A DNA stretch of 64,000 bases, taken from Nemania diffusa. Taxonomy: Eukaryota > Ascomycota > Sordariomycetes > Xylariales > Xylariaceae. The translations under genes and the position numbers were made by a program. Of the stretch, positions 46,016-57,415 are shown piece after piece. Where the stretch lies: contig JBBPUQ010000003.1 of NCBI GenBank assembly GCA_038501195.1, positions 4,618,501 to 4,682,500 of the forward strand. Reading direction: 5' to 3'. The notes under the pieces are model-generated. The model was not told the DNA's origin. It did not search any database and saw only the letters and a program-made list of their open reading frames with translations. The stretch's first letter is position 1; each line of letters opens with the position of its first letter.

Positions 46016-47789
46016 TTACCTCGATGCCCAAGCCGTTATCGCCTCCGCCGTGCCCGGCAATGCCGTAAGTGCTACAGTCGCTGCCCCAAACATTATCATA
46101 GACAATGCTGAATATGCTGTGGCCCTCGAGTCGCGCTCGATCAGGTATGCGGTGCCTATAGCCGCCGCATTAATGCCCACAGCGATGCCTGCTGCCACTA
46201 TGGCACTCTCTTCGTTAGTTCCACCATGGTCATTATTGTCATTCTTCATTTCTGTGCTACCAACACTGATTGTGGTGTTGGATGACCTATGATTGCTTGT
46301 TAGGATGGGAGTTCTCAGTGGTCGTGGTGAGCTGTTCTGAGACATTCGATCGTTAATACGCATCAAGGAGAAAATCCAATCGCCTGTCATCTGGAATAGT
46401 ATTCCGCTGAAGATGGCGACTGTGCTCGTGATCGTTGTGCTGCCGCCTAGATTCTCAGTCGCAGGGACGCCCAGCGCCAAGGTAGCAGATCGGCTGGCAA
46501 AAGCTATGGCTTCCGTTGCTTGCAGACCGAAACCATGACCAACTAGCACATTCAAAAATACATTAATGGCTGCTAGGGTTGCACATGTGAATGATACAGT
46601 CCCTAGGCTAGCCCACAGCTCAGCCCGGTGCTCGTACATCTTGAAGCCCATACATGCCACCCCAGCATCCAAGAGGAGACCCGCCAGATCGCCAGTGCCG
46701 AGGTGGGCGGCTACGTCGTGATCCTCTATGATATGCATTATGCTTTCGGACAGAGAGTTGTAGTGGCGAAACTCTCCGATAATGATTTCAATGTCCTTCC
46801 TCATACATAGCGCCTTCGCCCACATGTAGGCAGTAGCAAGAGCCCAGGTTGATAAGAGAGGGTTGGCGCATATGAGGAGAAAAGGTCTTAGACGGCGAAA
46901 CCGGAAGAGGGTACACCAGGACCGCAATGACCTCTGGAATTGGATAGACATAATCCAGAACAGATTAAAAGAGAAGACCTCGAAGGGAATCACGTAGCCC
47001 GTGGCCAAGTAAACCGGAAGACCAACGCTTGTGAGGAGAAACAGCCAGATCCATACTGGGGCGGTTCGAAGCACAAAGTCGATAGAGGCTGCTGCCGAGC
47101 CGTTAGATATAGGTATGGTTTTCATCAATGACTCGCTGATCGAGAGTGCTTCGCTTAAAGTGGATAATTGGGAGACTCTCTTGGGCTGTCGTTCAAAGGG
47201 AGGAGCTGGCCAGGCAATTGACGGACTAGGCCATATTTTAGTATTGCTCTCTAGATCGCTCGCAGTATGACTTGACCGTCGAAGTTGCTGTTCTAGATAG
47301 TATACCCCGGATGCAAGTAGGAAGGAGACCACATAGCTTATGATGGCCGTGACAACTATAAATTAGTAAGTTGGCATATGGTTTAGAATAGCTAGGTCTC
47401 GTTTGTCACCTACTAAATACACCGGCAAGCTTTGGGACATCCGAGGAGCTGTTGATATGATCCCGGATGAGCAAGACGAAGAATACCACAAAACCAAATG
47501 GCATGTGCCGCAAAAGGAAGTCGGTTGGTCCTCGTAGATGCTTAGTGTAGAAATTCGCAATGTCTCTATCGACAAAGCTTGCGATGTTCATCGTAATGAG
47601 TACCAATAGCATCACAAGAATCGACGCGGGGAGGTTGACAGAGTGAAGGTCGAAGGCAATCTGAGTTGGCACGACAAGCAACTGAGTGCATATAATAAGT
47701 GCAAGCCCGACTACTGCATCTGAGTACTTCTTGACTAGGGCTGGCGTTTGTAGACTTTTGCACAGTTTTTGAATCAAGGCTATCTCCAT
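46016..47789 (-). CDS. LrgA/LrgB-like membrane transporter (CidA/CidB-type fusion)
   Basis: Two exons read leftwards, 47414-47789 and 46016-47355, encode 571 residues; the 58-nt intron joins PKLAGVF to IVTAIISYVVSFLLASG. The N-terminal part has several TM helices and a conserved loop (GPTDFLLRHMPFGFVVFFVLLI), like the LrgA half of the family. The C-terminal part carries LrgB-like signatures: LLDAGVACMGFKMYEHRAELW, EAIAFASRSATLALGVPATENLGG, and SGILFQMTGDWIFSLMRI. Bacterial CidB/LrgB are linked to murein hydrolase control, and plant PLGG1, an LrgA/LrgB fusion, exports glycolate and glycerate from plastids. The fungal role is unknown; small organic acid transport is a reasonable guess. The Ser/Asn-rich linker at about 470-510 is not conserved. 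Confidence 0.72.
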
Positions 47790-48662
47790 CTTGGTAGATT
47801 TGGTTGCAATGCAAGGGCAAGAGCTCTACGGGTCGGAAAGACATGCAGGTAGAAGGCGGGACATAGGGAAGAATCTCTTGACATGAAGCAACCGAGAACC
47901 TGAAACACCATATTGTCGGTCTTCTTTGGTGTATATAGCAGTACGCACGTGGCGTTTGTTAAGAGCCCGACCAAGTAACCCAAAGGAACTTATGGCCGAC
48001 AAGTCGGCTTTTGTGTAAATGTTTGAAACATCTGTTAACGAATACATGGTTACCCTGTAATCACACCAGTATCTGAGAATATTCTGTGATTTAGCAATCT
48101 TTTCAAGACTTCCAAAGCTAATAACGAAGGATCCCATGCTATGCCAGCTGCTCGAGCCATATAAAATGGGTAACCGAATAATGTGCAAGTCATAGAGAAT
48201 GGAGGACAGACGAGGGGGTACAAACACGAGGCTTCTCGTGCGCATTATGTTTTGCGGACCCTGTTCGCCTCTTCACCGTCGTTCTTGATAGGTATATCAC
48301 GATGGTTGTTGGTACCTTGAACAGTTGTCGCTTTCTTGTACTACGATGGGAGGCTGTGGAGAAGTCGGGAGAGCACATGTATGTGGACCTAGCCGCAAAC
48401 GCATAGCCAGCATTGAGCGACTTCATTGGGAGAAGCTGGGTTGAGCCGACATCCAGGGGCTTTCCAAACGCGGCTCTGCTGTAGCGTTGTAGGTAGGGGA
48501 GAGCCTCCATGTTCCGATTTGTCTAAAAAGAGGAACGAATGCCAAATATGCGATGGCTCAGTTTATAAAAGGAGATTGTATCTGCTCTCAATCATCTGCC
48601 TCTGGGACGAAACTCCAAGAAAACAAGATAGTGTTTAGCGCAATAGGGGCACACACGACGGT
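47790..48662. other. LrgB-like promoter side and flank of the foldback element
   Basis: Two overlapping minus-strand frames (47826-48245 and 48190-48510) have no recognisable domains. They might be debris of a gene interrupted near the element, but nothing proves it. Confidence 0.4.
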
Positions 48663-49462
48663 GGGCCATATGCACATTATCCGACAAACGATTTTCTTTT
48701 TTACTTTTTCGTTTTCTGTTTTTCGTTTTCAGTTTTTAGTTTTTTAAACAACATAAATTAACGCTTTTATATAGTAGAACATTATTATTATTTATTATTT
48801 TTAACGCTGCGATTATATTTAGCTAATTTAACTTATATATAAATATAATTTAAGCTGTTGTGTTAAAAGCCCAGTGACTTTAGCTTCTATAATTGTGCTT
48901 TAACCGCGAGCAGCGGAATCGCGTATGCAGGGCCACCTGCTTTTTTATAATTGACCTAACTGGACCTGACTGGACCTGACTGGACCTGACTGGACCTAAT
49001 TGACCTGATTGATTTGACTGACCTGACTGACCTAGTTAACCTAGATCAACCAGTTCAGTCAGGTCTAGTTAGGTCAACTAGGTCAGTCAGGTCCAGTCAG
49101 GTCCAGTCAGGTCAGTCAGGTCAGTCAGGTCAGTCAGGTCTAGTCAGGTCAGTTAGGTCCAGTTAGGTCAATTATAAAAAAGCAGGTAGCCCTGCGTATG
49201 CGATCCCACTGCTCAGTGGTCAAAGCGCGACCGCAGGTCGCTCGTACAGCTACTATATACCTAAGTACCTAGCAGCAGTTTCTACTTTTATTTTAATTGA
49301 ATTAGCTATATTGAATTATAGCAGTAAAACTAATAAATGTATAATTTATAGAATATAAAAGCGTTAGTTTATGTTTTTTGAAAAGACTGAAAACTGAAAT
49401 CGAAAAACAAAAAACGAAAAAGTAAAAAAAAAATCGTTTGTCGGATAATGTGCATATGGCCC
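48663..49462. mobile_element. 800-bp non-coding foldback element with long terminal inverted repeats
   Basis: The ends are exact inverse copies (GGGCCATATGCACATTATCC at the left; its complement at the right). The outer ~110 bp of each arm match closely (GACAAACGATTTT, then a CTTTTTCGTTTT-type pyrimidine tract, then CATAAATTAACGCTTTTATAT). The next ~150 bp of the arms diverge. The inner arms match again (GCAGGGCCACCTGCTTTTTT, ATAATTGACCTAACTGGACC) and converge on the axis at about 49045-49065. There is no open frame and no transposase. A target duplication is ambiguous: CATATG or TA flank both ends inside a palindromic GGGCCATATGGCCC-like context. It looks like a MITE or foldback transposon; a whole-element hairpin transcript is possible. 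Confidence 0.75.
48953..49172. repeat. Mirrored short tandem arrays in the element core
   Basis: The left core has about four copies of an 11-bp unit TGGACCTGACT plus TGACC/TGATT variants. The right core carries the complementary AGTCAGGTCC / GTCAGGTCA copies. They form the inner stem of the foldback element. Confidence 0.8.
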
Positions 49463-50240
49463 TCCCTAACACACCACCTTTCCCCAACAACTTGTTGACC
49501 GCCGGGTTACCGGCTGCACCAAACTGGAGTTCCAGCTTGGCCAGGTAGCTGCTCAACCATCCGGGTACGCTCGCCTGCAAACACGGCAAATAAGGCAGCA
49601 TCGCAGTGATAGACTGAGATCATGCTAGTTCCACGTAGCCCTCTGTGACACAAAATATATTAGCAAGTAAATAACAATGCGGGTTTCTCCTCATGTCCTA
49701 GTTTACCATGATCGCGTAAAGGCTCAAATTTCACAAGGCCACAAAACGCATAAGATAAAGTAAAACCAGTCCGCTCCATACCTAATTCAATGTTGTCTAT
49801 GTTTATTAGACAAGCAGGTAGATAGATGTGTTGCATGTCGTAAGGTAAAGTTCACAATAGCGGCTACAGCGAGTTTCTTGCTGCTATGAAGACCCACTGT
49901 AGCCTAAATTTAGACGCGGTCAATGGTCACGCTAACCTCCACTAACGCCAACTAGCGGGTGTTTCCATGAAAAAATACCCACCTGGGTACTTTAGACCAC
50001 GCTGTAAATAGGCTGTACATAGGTAGGCCTTCTATGTACTACGTAGGTACTGTATCATGCTTATAGCTGCCAATGTTTACTTTAACTTCCTTTACCGTAT
50101 TTTGCCTGCCAACACTGGAGATTCGAGATAAATAGCAACTACTATACAACTTAACGTTTGACAACAATTCCCAAATATCTGGCTGGTACACATGTTCAAG
50201 ATCATATCTTCCGAGGCAACAGCTGCATCTCCTGTGCATC
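49463..50240. other. Spacer between the foldback element and the coiled-coil gene
   Basis: No gene. Motif copies (GTACATAGGTAGG, ACGTAGGTACTG) lie near 50019-50052. Confidence 0.5.
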
Positions 50241-52237
50241 ATGTCTGAGCAAGGCTCTCAGGAGCTCCAGCCTTTCACTTCCGAAGATATTGAGAATCTT
50301 CGAGCTGAGCTACGCTCCTTAAATCTCAAGGGAACGCCCGATGCACTAGATGAAGACAGTATCGAGAAACTTCTTCTTCTACCCCCTTCTCTACTCTCTG
50401 AAGCCGTACGCAAACTTGCGGTTGCGTTCGGGCCATTGTCATCATTTCCAGTCCCCGAGCATCCATCGTGAGTTCTCACCTACACCGACTAGTTCATTGC
50501 TAACAGTGAAATGATCAGTTCTACTACTGTTCCTCGTGATAAAAATAGGCCTAAAATACCAAACCCCATCATTGATGATGGTGCAAGTTTCCTAGAAGGT
50601 GCCCTGACTGCCTTGACTAGTTACAATAACCTCCTTGAAGAGAAGGTAGCCAAGTTTAGTGTCCAGTCCACTCGCAGTCTGGCTGCACTGAGAGAATCTT
50701 CCACTTCGGATTACGATGTTGTGGCACTTGATAAAAGGACTGCCGCGGTAAAATTACGCAACTCGCTTCATGCGCAGCAGGTATACTATGATGCTTCATG
50801 GTACTCATCCCCCCTAGACGCGTGACTAATAAGTCTTGGGAACAGATCGCTAGTTTCAGAAACTCGATTGATTCTCATGAGAAAAAACGCTTCCAAAAGC
50901 TTGGAGAATATAGCAAAGATTTCCAGAAAGAAGTGCTATCCCTCAACTGCTTTGATACGTTCTTTACCCAGACCTCTAAACTGGTACCGGAGACAGCATC
51001 GTCATCAAAGGACGTTTGGGACGAGTATGATTATGTGCTTCAACACATCGAGCGATGGAGAGGCCTAGTGGCCGTTGAACTTCCCGAGAGCGAAGCCACC
51101 ATTAATCATGCACGACAGCATGTGAACCAGTTAAGTTGCCATTCAAGCGCATCCCGTGGCCCCTTACTAACTTCTAGACACAGGCTAGTTTATTTGATTA
51201 CCCATAATTGCCACGTACAACTGGCCACCGTGTTTCATGAGAGCCTCGCAGATAATACTAGAATGACGGATCATCAAAAGGTTGTTCAGGACGAAGCAGC
51301 CGATATCATTAAGGAGATTGATTGGCTTTGGGAAGAAGTGATCCCCGTAGCGCATATGTCCGTTTCAGCCCAGTTTCTTCGGCCCGTCTTACAACAGTTC
51401 AAGCAATGGGAAGACTCTAAATATTTCCGCGAGGCTGTCGTGTCAACCTATGTAAGCGTTCTTGTCTATGCTGCATTTAACATATACGCTAATCAAAAGA
51501 AGGCCTCCGGTGTCCTGAAATTCATGAATGACAGACTCAGTGCCGTAGCTGAGCGAACCCAGGTTCTCGTCTACCACCACCAGGCGCTACATCATGTCGC
51601 CCGGGTTCGTCAATTGGAGGAAGCCTCTAACCCCGCAGACATGACCTCAGGACGCATACCGCATACGCTGGCGCAAAGCACGCAGCTAAAGCGCGAGGCC
51701 ACCACAGTTTCAGAAAACCTCCGGGTTTTCATGCAGATTTACGGAGGTGCTTCTATAGATGTCAACGCCCCGTTTCCGAACCCGACGCCATCGAAATTGG
51801 AGGTGCATGTGAAGAGTCGAGCTCATAAAGGCGACATCCTCCTGCAGGACCTTCATAAACTTTTCGGAACCGCCACTAAGTCATGTTTAACGGATAGAGA
51901 ACTCGGTGGAGAGTTGCTGCTCGACTCGCTCCTTGCCGATAGTGCTGCTAGCCCAAACCAGCTCGGAAGTGTGTACAAAGATGCACAGTTGGAGGGGTCG
52001 ATAGCAATGCTCCGAGAACAAGCAAGCCAAATTGAAGAGATATTCAAGGATTTGAAACTCGAGGGACCGACATCGGCTCCAGATTACGTAGCTCATGCAT
52101 ATCGACAGGCAGATGGTCGACTCGCTGCTAAGGCCAGCGATGGATGCTTCAGAGGAGGGGAGAACCCGAAGCCAACCTGCAATGCTTGTATTCGGTGCCT
52201 CAAGTTCGAGGACTTCGTGCGGAAATGGGGCCACTAA
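50241..52237 (+). CDS. Conserved-looking coiled-coil protein of unknown function
   Basis: Four exons, 50241-50468, 50520-50780, 50846-51129 and 51184-52237, encode 608 residues. Introns are 51, 65 and 54 nt. The last is in frame and stop-free but has a GTTAAG donor, a perfect TACTAAC branch site at 51165-51171 and an ACACAG acceptor, so it is almost certainly spliced. The protein is soluble and mostly helical: an acidic start (FTSEDIENLRAELRSLNLKG), helices rich in Glu/Lys (DSHEKKRFQKLGEYSKDFQK), a middle with conserved-looking tryptophans (EIDWLWEEVIPV, FKQWEDSKYF), and a C-terminal CxACIRCLKFEDFVRKW with a Cys pair. I do not recognise the family. A cytoskeletal or trafficking adaptor is only a guess. 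Confidence 0.72.
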
Positions 52238-52992
52238 AACTGTGAGGACTAGAAGTTGGGCGGTACTCTGTATACTAGATTTCCCCTTGGCCTTGTTTGA
52301 TTTGCAGTGATACCCAGTTAGGTCAATTGACGAAGCTTAAGTTTTGTATACTCTTCTCCACGCATAGTAATATAGTCCATTGAAGTGCGTGGTGCATCAT
52401 TCGACACAGGCAAGCTATTTTATTGTTGCTCTTCTTTCTTCCAAGGGTGATTGTAAGATGAGTTGACAGTTCTGTACTCGACACTCGAAATAATGTCTTT
52501 GTTTAAGCTGTCGAACTGTTCGTCGCCATTCCGCTAGACTTAAGACATAGCAAAGCTTCTACGTAGATTAGCTTAAATCTAGAGGCTTGTCCATAATGAC
52601 TTATTCATTTCCCTTTCGGATATTAATTTGAGAAATTATTCCCCGGCCACGCTTCCTAGAATTGACATGCGCGCATTGTGTGAGATGAAAACGGAGTTAG
52701 GATGGTGTCTGCGCGACGCTTTTGTAATTCTTTGTCGAGTCCATTAGCCGCTAGCAATCGCTAACAATGAACTATATCCTTCCCTTTGCGCGGGAAAAAT
52801 CGTCAACTATACTCTTCACACTACAGTTCGAAATCTATATCTCTGCACTACGAGATCTGCAGAACTTCTGTCATAGAGTTACTGTTTGGGTTGATAGGTA
52901 ACCCACCTCTATAGCCCCTTTTCAAGATTAATACGGCCTCGGCTGAATACCAAGGACTTCATATGCTTAGTAAGGAAGGGCGAGGACTCCTT
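52238..52992. other. Spacer; no gene seen
   Basis: Contains the 3' flank of the coiled-coil gene and the promoter of the next gene. An in-frame upstream ATG of that gene lies at 52963. Confidence 0.45.
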
Positions 52993-53627
52993 ATGAAGAT
53001 GGCGTCGGAAACGGATGCCATCTCAGTCGAAGAGAGAATAATAACGACGGTGCACACATTCATGGAAGTCGTCTTTAGACTCCGGTCATCGGTAAGCCGC
53101 CTAGAACAGGCCGGGAGGGAGAGATAACCACTGACACTGTGTACGCACCTAGCTTGCTGCTATCGAACGCAATACCGGGGACCTCTTCTGGTGGACATCT
53201 TGGTCGATCATCGTCGTGTTAGGCCTCTTCATCCTGCACCTGTTGATCAGGGTGCGGACCCAGCTCGTGACTCTCAACGGCTACCAGTCTACCTTCCAAC
53301 GGATGTGGGTCGAGGATCGAGCCAAAGACGATAGAATTCGGATGGAGGACAGTCAACGGGAGAGGCGCGAAAGAGAGATGATGCAGATGAGGGGTGCGGC
53401 CCTAAGCCCTGAGGAGGCCGCAGAGATGGCAGAATCGCGTTAGTTCCCCATCATCTAATAACTACTGGAAGTGCAGAGAGAATTCTGACGCCGATAAACG
53501 GGTAGAGGCCTTTTTGGATGACGTTCGTGCTGCGGTGGGATTTATTCCCAATAGGGGGAACCCGGTATACCAGGACTGGTTGGAGGAGATGAGAGACATG
53601 ATGAACAATGAGGAGGGGGAGGAGTAA
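52993..53627 (+). CDS. Small single-pass membrane protein with charged tail, unknown function
   Basis: The proposed exons, 52993-53091, 53153-53438 and 53479-53627, encode 177 residues. The first junction gives a smooth SLAAIERNTGDLFWWTSWS. One TM helix follows (WWTSWSIIVVLGLFILHLLI, about residues 44-64), then a strongly charged coiled coil (RMWVEDRAKDDRIRMEDSQR ...). The third exon (RVEAFLDDVRAAVGFIPNRG ... DWLEEMRDMMNNEEGEE) clearly has coding character but needs a 40-nt intron at 53439-53478 with a CTAATAAC branch. Without that intron the protein stops at 53443 (129 residues). The start may be the in-frame ATG at 52963. No family recognised. Confidence 0.55.
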
Positions 53628-54982
53628 CCAAGGCGAAGGATTAGGTTAGATGAACGAGAGTTCCCTATCGACATGGATAATAACACGGAAGTTTCTTCCA
53701 GCCATGAGTTGTGACGTGCGGCCTAATTGTGCGTGGTGAGCAGTCACTTGTATACCGGCACTGGTTCGGAATCTATGCATCTGAACGTTTGAAGTATGTG
53801 ACTTTCTTAGGTAAAATATTCCAACATCGGATTTTGTGAAGCAAATCTACTTGGAAGTAACTCGATGGTGAAACGCGATTCGAAATGTGAATGCAACCCG
53901 ATTAGCCAGCTACTCAGCCTCAACGGTATGGCAGGGTGTACGTATGGTTGCATCGAACGGATGCTTTTTCGCAAAGGTTTCTCTTTTCGGAAATATTATG
54001 AGCTGTTAAAGGGCGGAGAATATTGAGGGCCATATGAAACCTAATTACCTAGGTATAATCTACGAATAGTGAGTTACCTCTCTCAACTTCTCAAGCTTAC
54101 AATCACTTTTACAACCGACTCTTGGTTCCTCGACTTACAATTGACGAGAGGGAGCAAAAGAGGTTCTTAGATGATAGTCTATGTTTCTCCCTTAATGCAA
54201 GACATAGCTCGTCAGGGTGCATCTCCCGATTATGTAGGCTATAGATGATGCAACTCAAAAATATAATCACGGTACCATCGCAGCTCTCCAATACATATAC
54301 ATACAGCGTTGTTTCTCCTCAGTACGTGGGCGCCCTTCACGTTTCAATCTTGCTGCTCAGAAAAAAAAAACTACCAAATGTTGCGATTGGTTTGAATCTT
54401 TGAAACTTGAGAATATCTAGCTGTCTAAGTAGTTGACTAAGCCTCCTGAAACACCTCGTTTCGCCAGGCCCCCGTGCCCCGAGCTTCACGGATCATGGAT
54501 GTAGATCTTGGCGATCGTGTTCACGCGGCAAAGTCCTCTCGGTGGGCTCCACCCACGCCGATATTTTCGAATGTGACTCGCTCGCCGATTCTCACATATC
54601 GTGTCTCGTAGCATCAGATGAAAGCAAATGTCCGACAAGTTGGCGGCAAACACCGAGCGCAGCCACGAATGAGTAGTCACAAAATGGGGAAAACGGCTTC
54701 AGTCAAGAGGGCGGGCTCGAGCACATATAAGACTCGGCTTCGTTGAAGAATTAGGAATCTTTTCTTCTCCCATCCTCATCCTCATCTTCGTCTTCATCCA
54801 TAGCTCATAGCTTCGCCTGGCTTTGCGAAGTAGTTGTTAATTTCGTTCACTTTCACTTTCACTTCTACTTCCCGTCTCACCTACTCTCGAGACTCATTGC
54901 CCTGGCGGCTATTTTCTTACACCAATCACTTATATAATTTGATTTTATTGCTACTTATAGCCCACTCATAATAGCCATCAAG
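53628..54982. other. Gene-free region upstream of the Egh16-like gene
   Basis: Short frames only. A pyrimidine-rich stretch with TCATCCTCATC repeats at about 54764-54800 lies in the likely promoter or leader of the downstream gene. Confidence 0.5.
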
Positions 54983-55983
54983 ATGCGCTACTCATACATC
55001 ACCGCCACCTCCGGCCTTCTTGCTATGGTTTCCGGCCATGGCTTGGTCCTCTCAATCCAAGGAGCTAACGGAGTCACCATGCCCGGTCTGAGTGGTAAGG
55101 AGATTCTTTGTCTAGTAATTCCCATAGATTTGTATATACTAACATGTCACCTCAAGTCGCCGACGGCACTCCGCGTGACTGTACCAGCAACGCCTGCGGC
55201 TCCCAAGCCGACACGAGCATCATTCGCACCAATGAGCTAGGCTCGAACAAGGCCAGTGCTCTGGGCAGAACCCAAGGCAACGGCCCCGTCGACGCCGCGG
55301 CCATGATCGCCAACTTCATGAACTCAACGGCCGCCCCCACCAACAAAGGCGCCGCCTCCTCCGCCGGCATCGAGGACGACCTGACCGCGCTCACGGGCCA
55401 GGACACAAAGGACAAGCGCGGCGTCCTCGGGGACTTGCTAGGCGGCCTCACACAGGGCGCAGGGAGCAGCGACACCGACGACGCGACGACGAGCAAGGGC
55501 ACCAAGTCCGAGCAGCCGGTAGAGAACGCCGTGGCGGCGTCGGCGGGCCAGGGCGCGACGTCGGGCCTGCCGACGTGCGCCGACGACGGCTCGATCAACA
55601 TGACGTTCCGCCAGATCAACCAGGACGGCGCGGGCCCGCTCAAGGCGGACGTGGACGGCACCTCGGGCGGCACCGACGTGGACGCCTTCAAGACCGCCGC
55701 GGTCAAGGTCGACGTGCCCGGCATCGTCGGCGGCCTCTCGCCCGCGACCAACACCGACTTCCCCATCACCGTGCAGATGCCCGAGGGCATGACCTGCGAC
55801 GCCACCGTCGGCGGCGTCGACAACGTCTGCGTCGTGCGCGTCCGCAACAACGCCATCGCCGGCCCCTTTGGCGGCTCTGCTGCCTTCACGCAGTCCGCTG
55901 CCTCCCGTAAGCGCGCCATCGCGTACCGCCTTAAGAAGCGTGCCGAGGCTGGTAGATTCCAGGCCCGGCGCCTGCGCCAGTGA
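54983..55983 (+). CDS. Secreted Egh16-like (Gas1/Mas3-type, DUF3129) protein
   Basis: Two exons, 54983-55094 and 55157-55983, encode 312 residues; the 62-nt intron restores SVADGTPRDC. The signal peptide (MRYSYITATSGLLAMVSGHG) precedes the mature start HGLVLSIQGANG. Family features include GTPRDCTSNACGSQADTSII, LGRTQGNGPVDAAAMIANFM, paired Cys residues (PTCADDGSINMTFRQINQDG; EGMTCDATVGGVDNVCVVRV) and the GPFGGSAAFTQ end. A variable spacer (~140-190) and the C-terminal tail contain KR dibasic sites suited to Kex2 processing. Relatives in rice-blast and powdery mildew fungi (Gas1/Gas2, Egh16H) are expressed during appressorium formation. The family also occurs in saprobes, so this does not prove pathogenicity. 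Confidence 0.85.
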
Positions 55984-57415
55984 TTCGGTCACCGGGGACG
56001 ATAGGTGTGCGTGACCTCTAGAGTCTGAGATATGACTTTGCACCCTATATAGGTTCCCTAGGGAAGGAAGGCATAGGAAATTGGTTGATATGGTTGGCTG
56101 TATTACCAAGGACCTGCTGGCCGGGACCCTTTGGTAGCCTGGGATAGGTATGAGATACCACATGAGTCAGCATCTGAAACTATGGTATAATAAGTCAGTA
56201 CGTGACAGTAATAAACTTCTATTACTTCAACCTGGTATTACCGATTAATTGTTACGGTGTGATATATGTACATTGATGCTGCAAATAATCAGAAAAACAA
56301 GACGTAGGCTCGCCTATTAATCGGACACATACATCGAGACAAATGAATTCTCCTAGTTAGACGCTTACAGTTATCATTGGCCGAGAATTGCTTATAGATA
56401 TTGCTCTTACATCTTGAGTTGAGTTTCGGACTCATACACACCTAGTTCAAATAGCAGATAGTATATATTGAACGATGAAAACGTAATCTGCTAGAGTTTG
56501 TAACTACAAGGAGTACGAATCCCATTACACACGCAAGGAGAATATAACAGGGACTGTCCGAGAACCAGGTATGGAAGGTAATAGTTAAGGTAGCCGGGTA
56601 CCTATTACCTTAAGTCTAGTCTACCCCTACGATTCTATACACCTACGATCTAGAGAGTACCTTCCACCACGCTGATACCTTCGGTAGAATTCCCCAAGAT
56701 GCCTAACTTTCATGCCGTAACTTAACTTTTCCATCTTATAATTTCATGAAATAAAAACTTAAATGAAGTGCCCATGTTAGTAAGGACCGGAATACTATCT
56801 CCATAGTTTGTTCAAACACGCATGTAAACTATGTTGCCTATATTCGAGCTTGTCGGTAGAAATTCAACGATCGTCTTTGAGCTGTTCTTAATGGAATAGT
56901 CGATGAATGATCAGGTGTGTCCCATCTTAGGGGAGAGGCAAGGAACACATATGCCGATGATACTCAATCTTAGGTGTAGAGGCAGTTTCTTCTTCCTAAC
57001 TCTACTCTTCGCTAATGCTGGTTAAATCATATAAACAGCAAGGAAGGTGCTTGGTAAGGCAAGTAACGAAATGAAACTTTCAACAATTCTAAGGGAAGCC
57101 CTAGCTCGATTACGTATAGTAGTTACCATTCCATTCAAACGATTCACCGGACTTACTGAGTTTAATTTAACTTGGATCGTCTTCGTAGGAAAGGACACAT
57201 AGCTCAGCGAGGTAGAAAACCCAAACTCTAAATTGAATGAATATAAATATCGAGGGAACGCCTCTGTCAGTCAGCTTTTCCACTCTCCCACAGACCATTC
57301 AAAACAGACCATTCAAAAATTACTCCAACATTACTTAGACATATATCTTTCTCCAGTATATAATCTTCCCACACATCACAGCAAAATAATACCAATAGCA
57401 TTGTCAGGATTCACA
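55984..57415. other. AT-rich gene-free region
   Basis: About 1.4 kb. One motif copy cluster lies near 56592-56608 (CCGGGTACCTATTACC). Nothing else was recognised. Confidence 0.5.

Noticed and set aside
48190..48510. 106-codon minus-strand frame beside the foldback element
   Set aside because: No recognisable family and no continuation. Could be debris, but unsupported.
48953..49172. Regular short repeats resembling a CRISPR array
   Set aside because: Units of about 10-11 bp without spacers, mirrored around an axis, in a eukaryotic genome. They belong to the foldback element.
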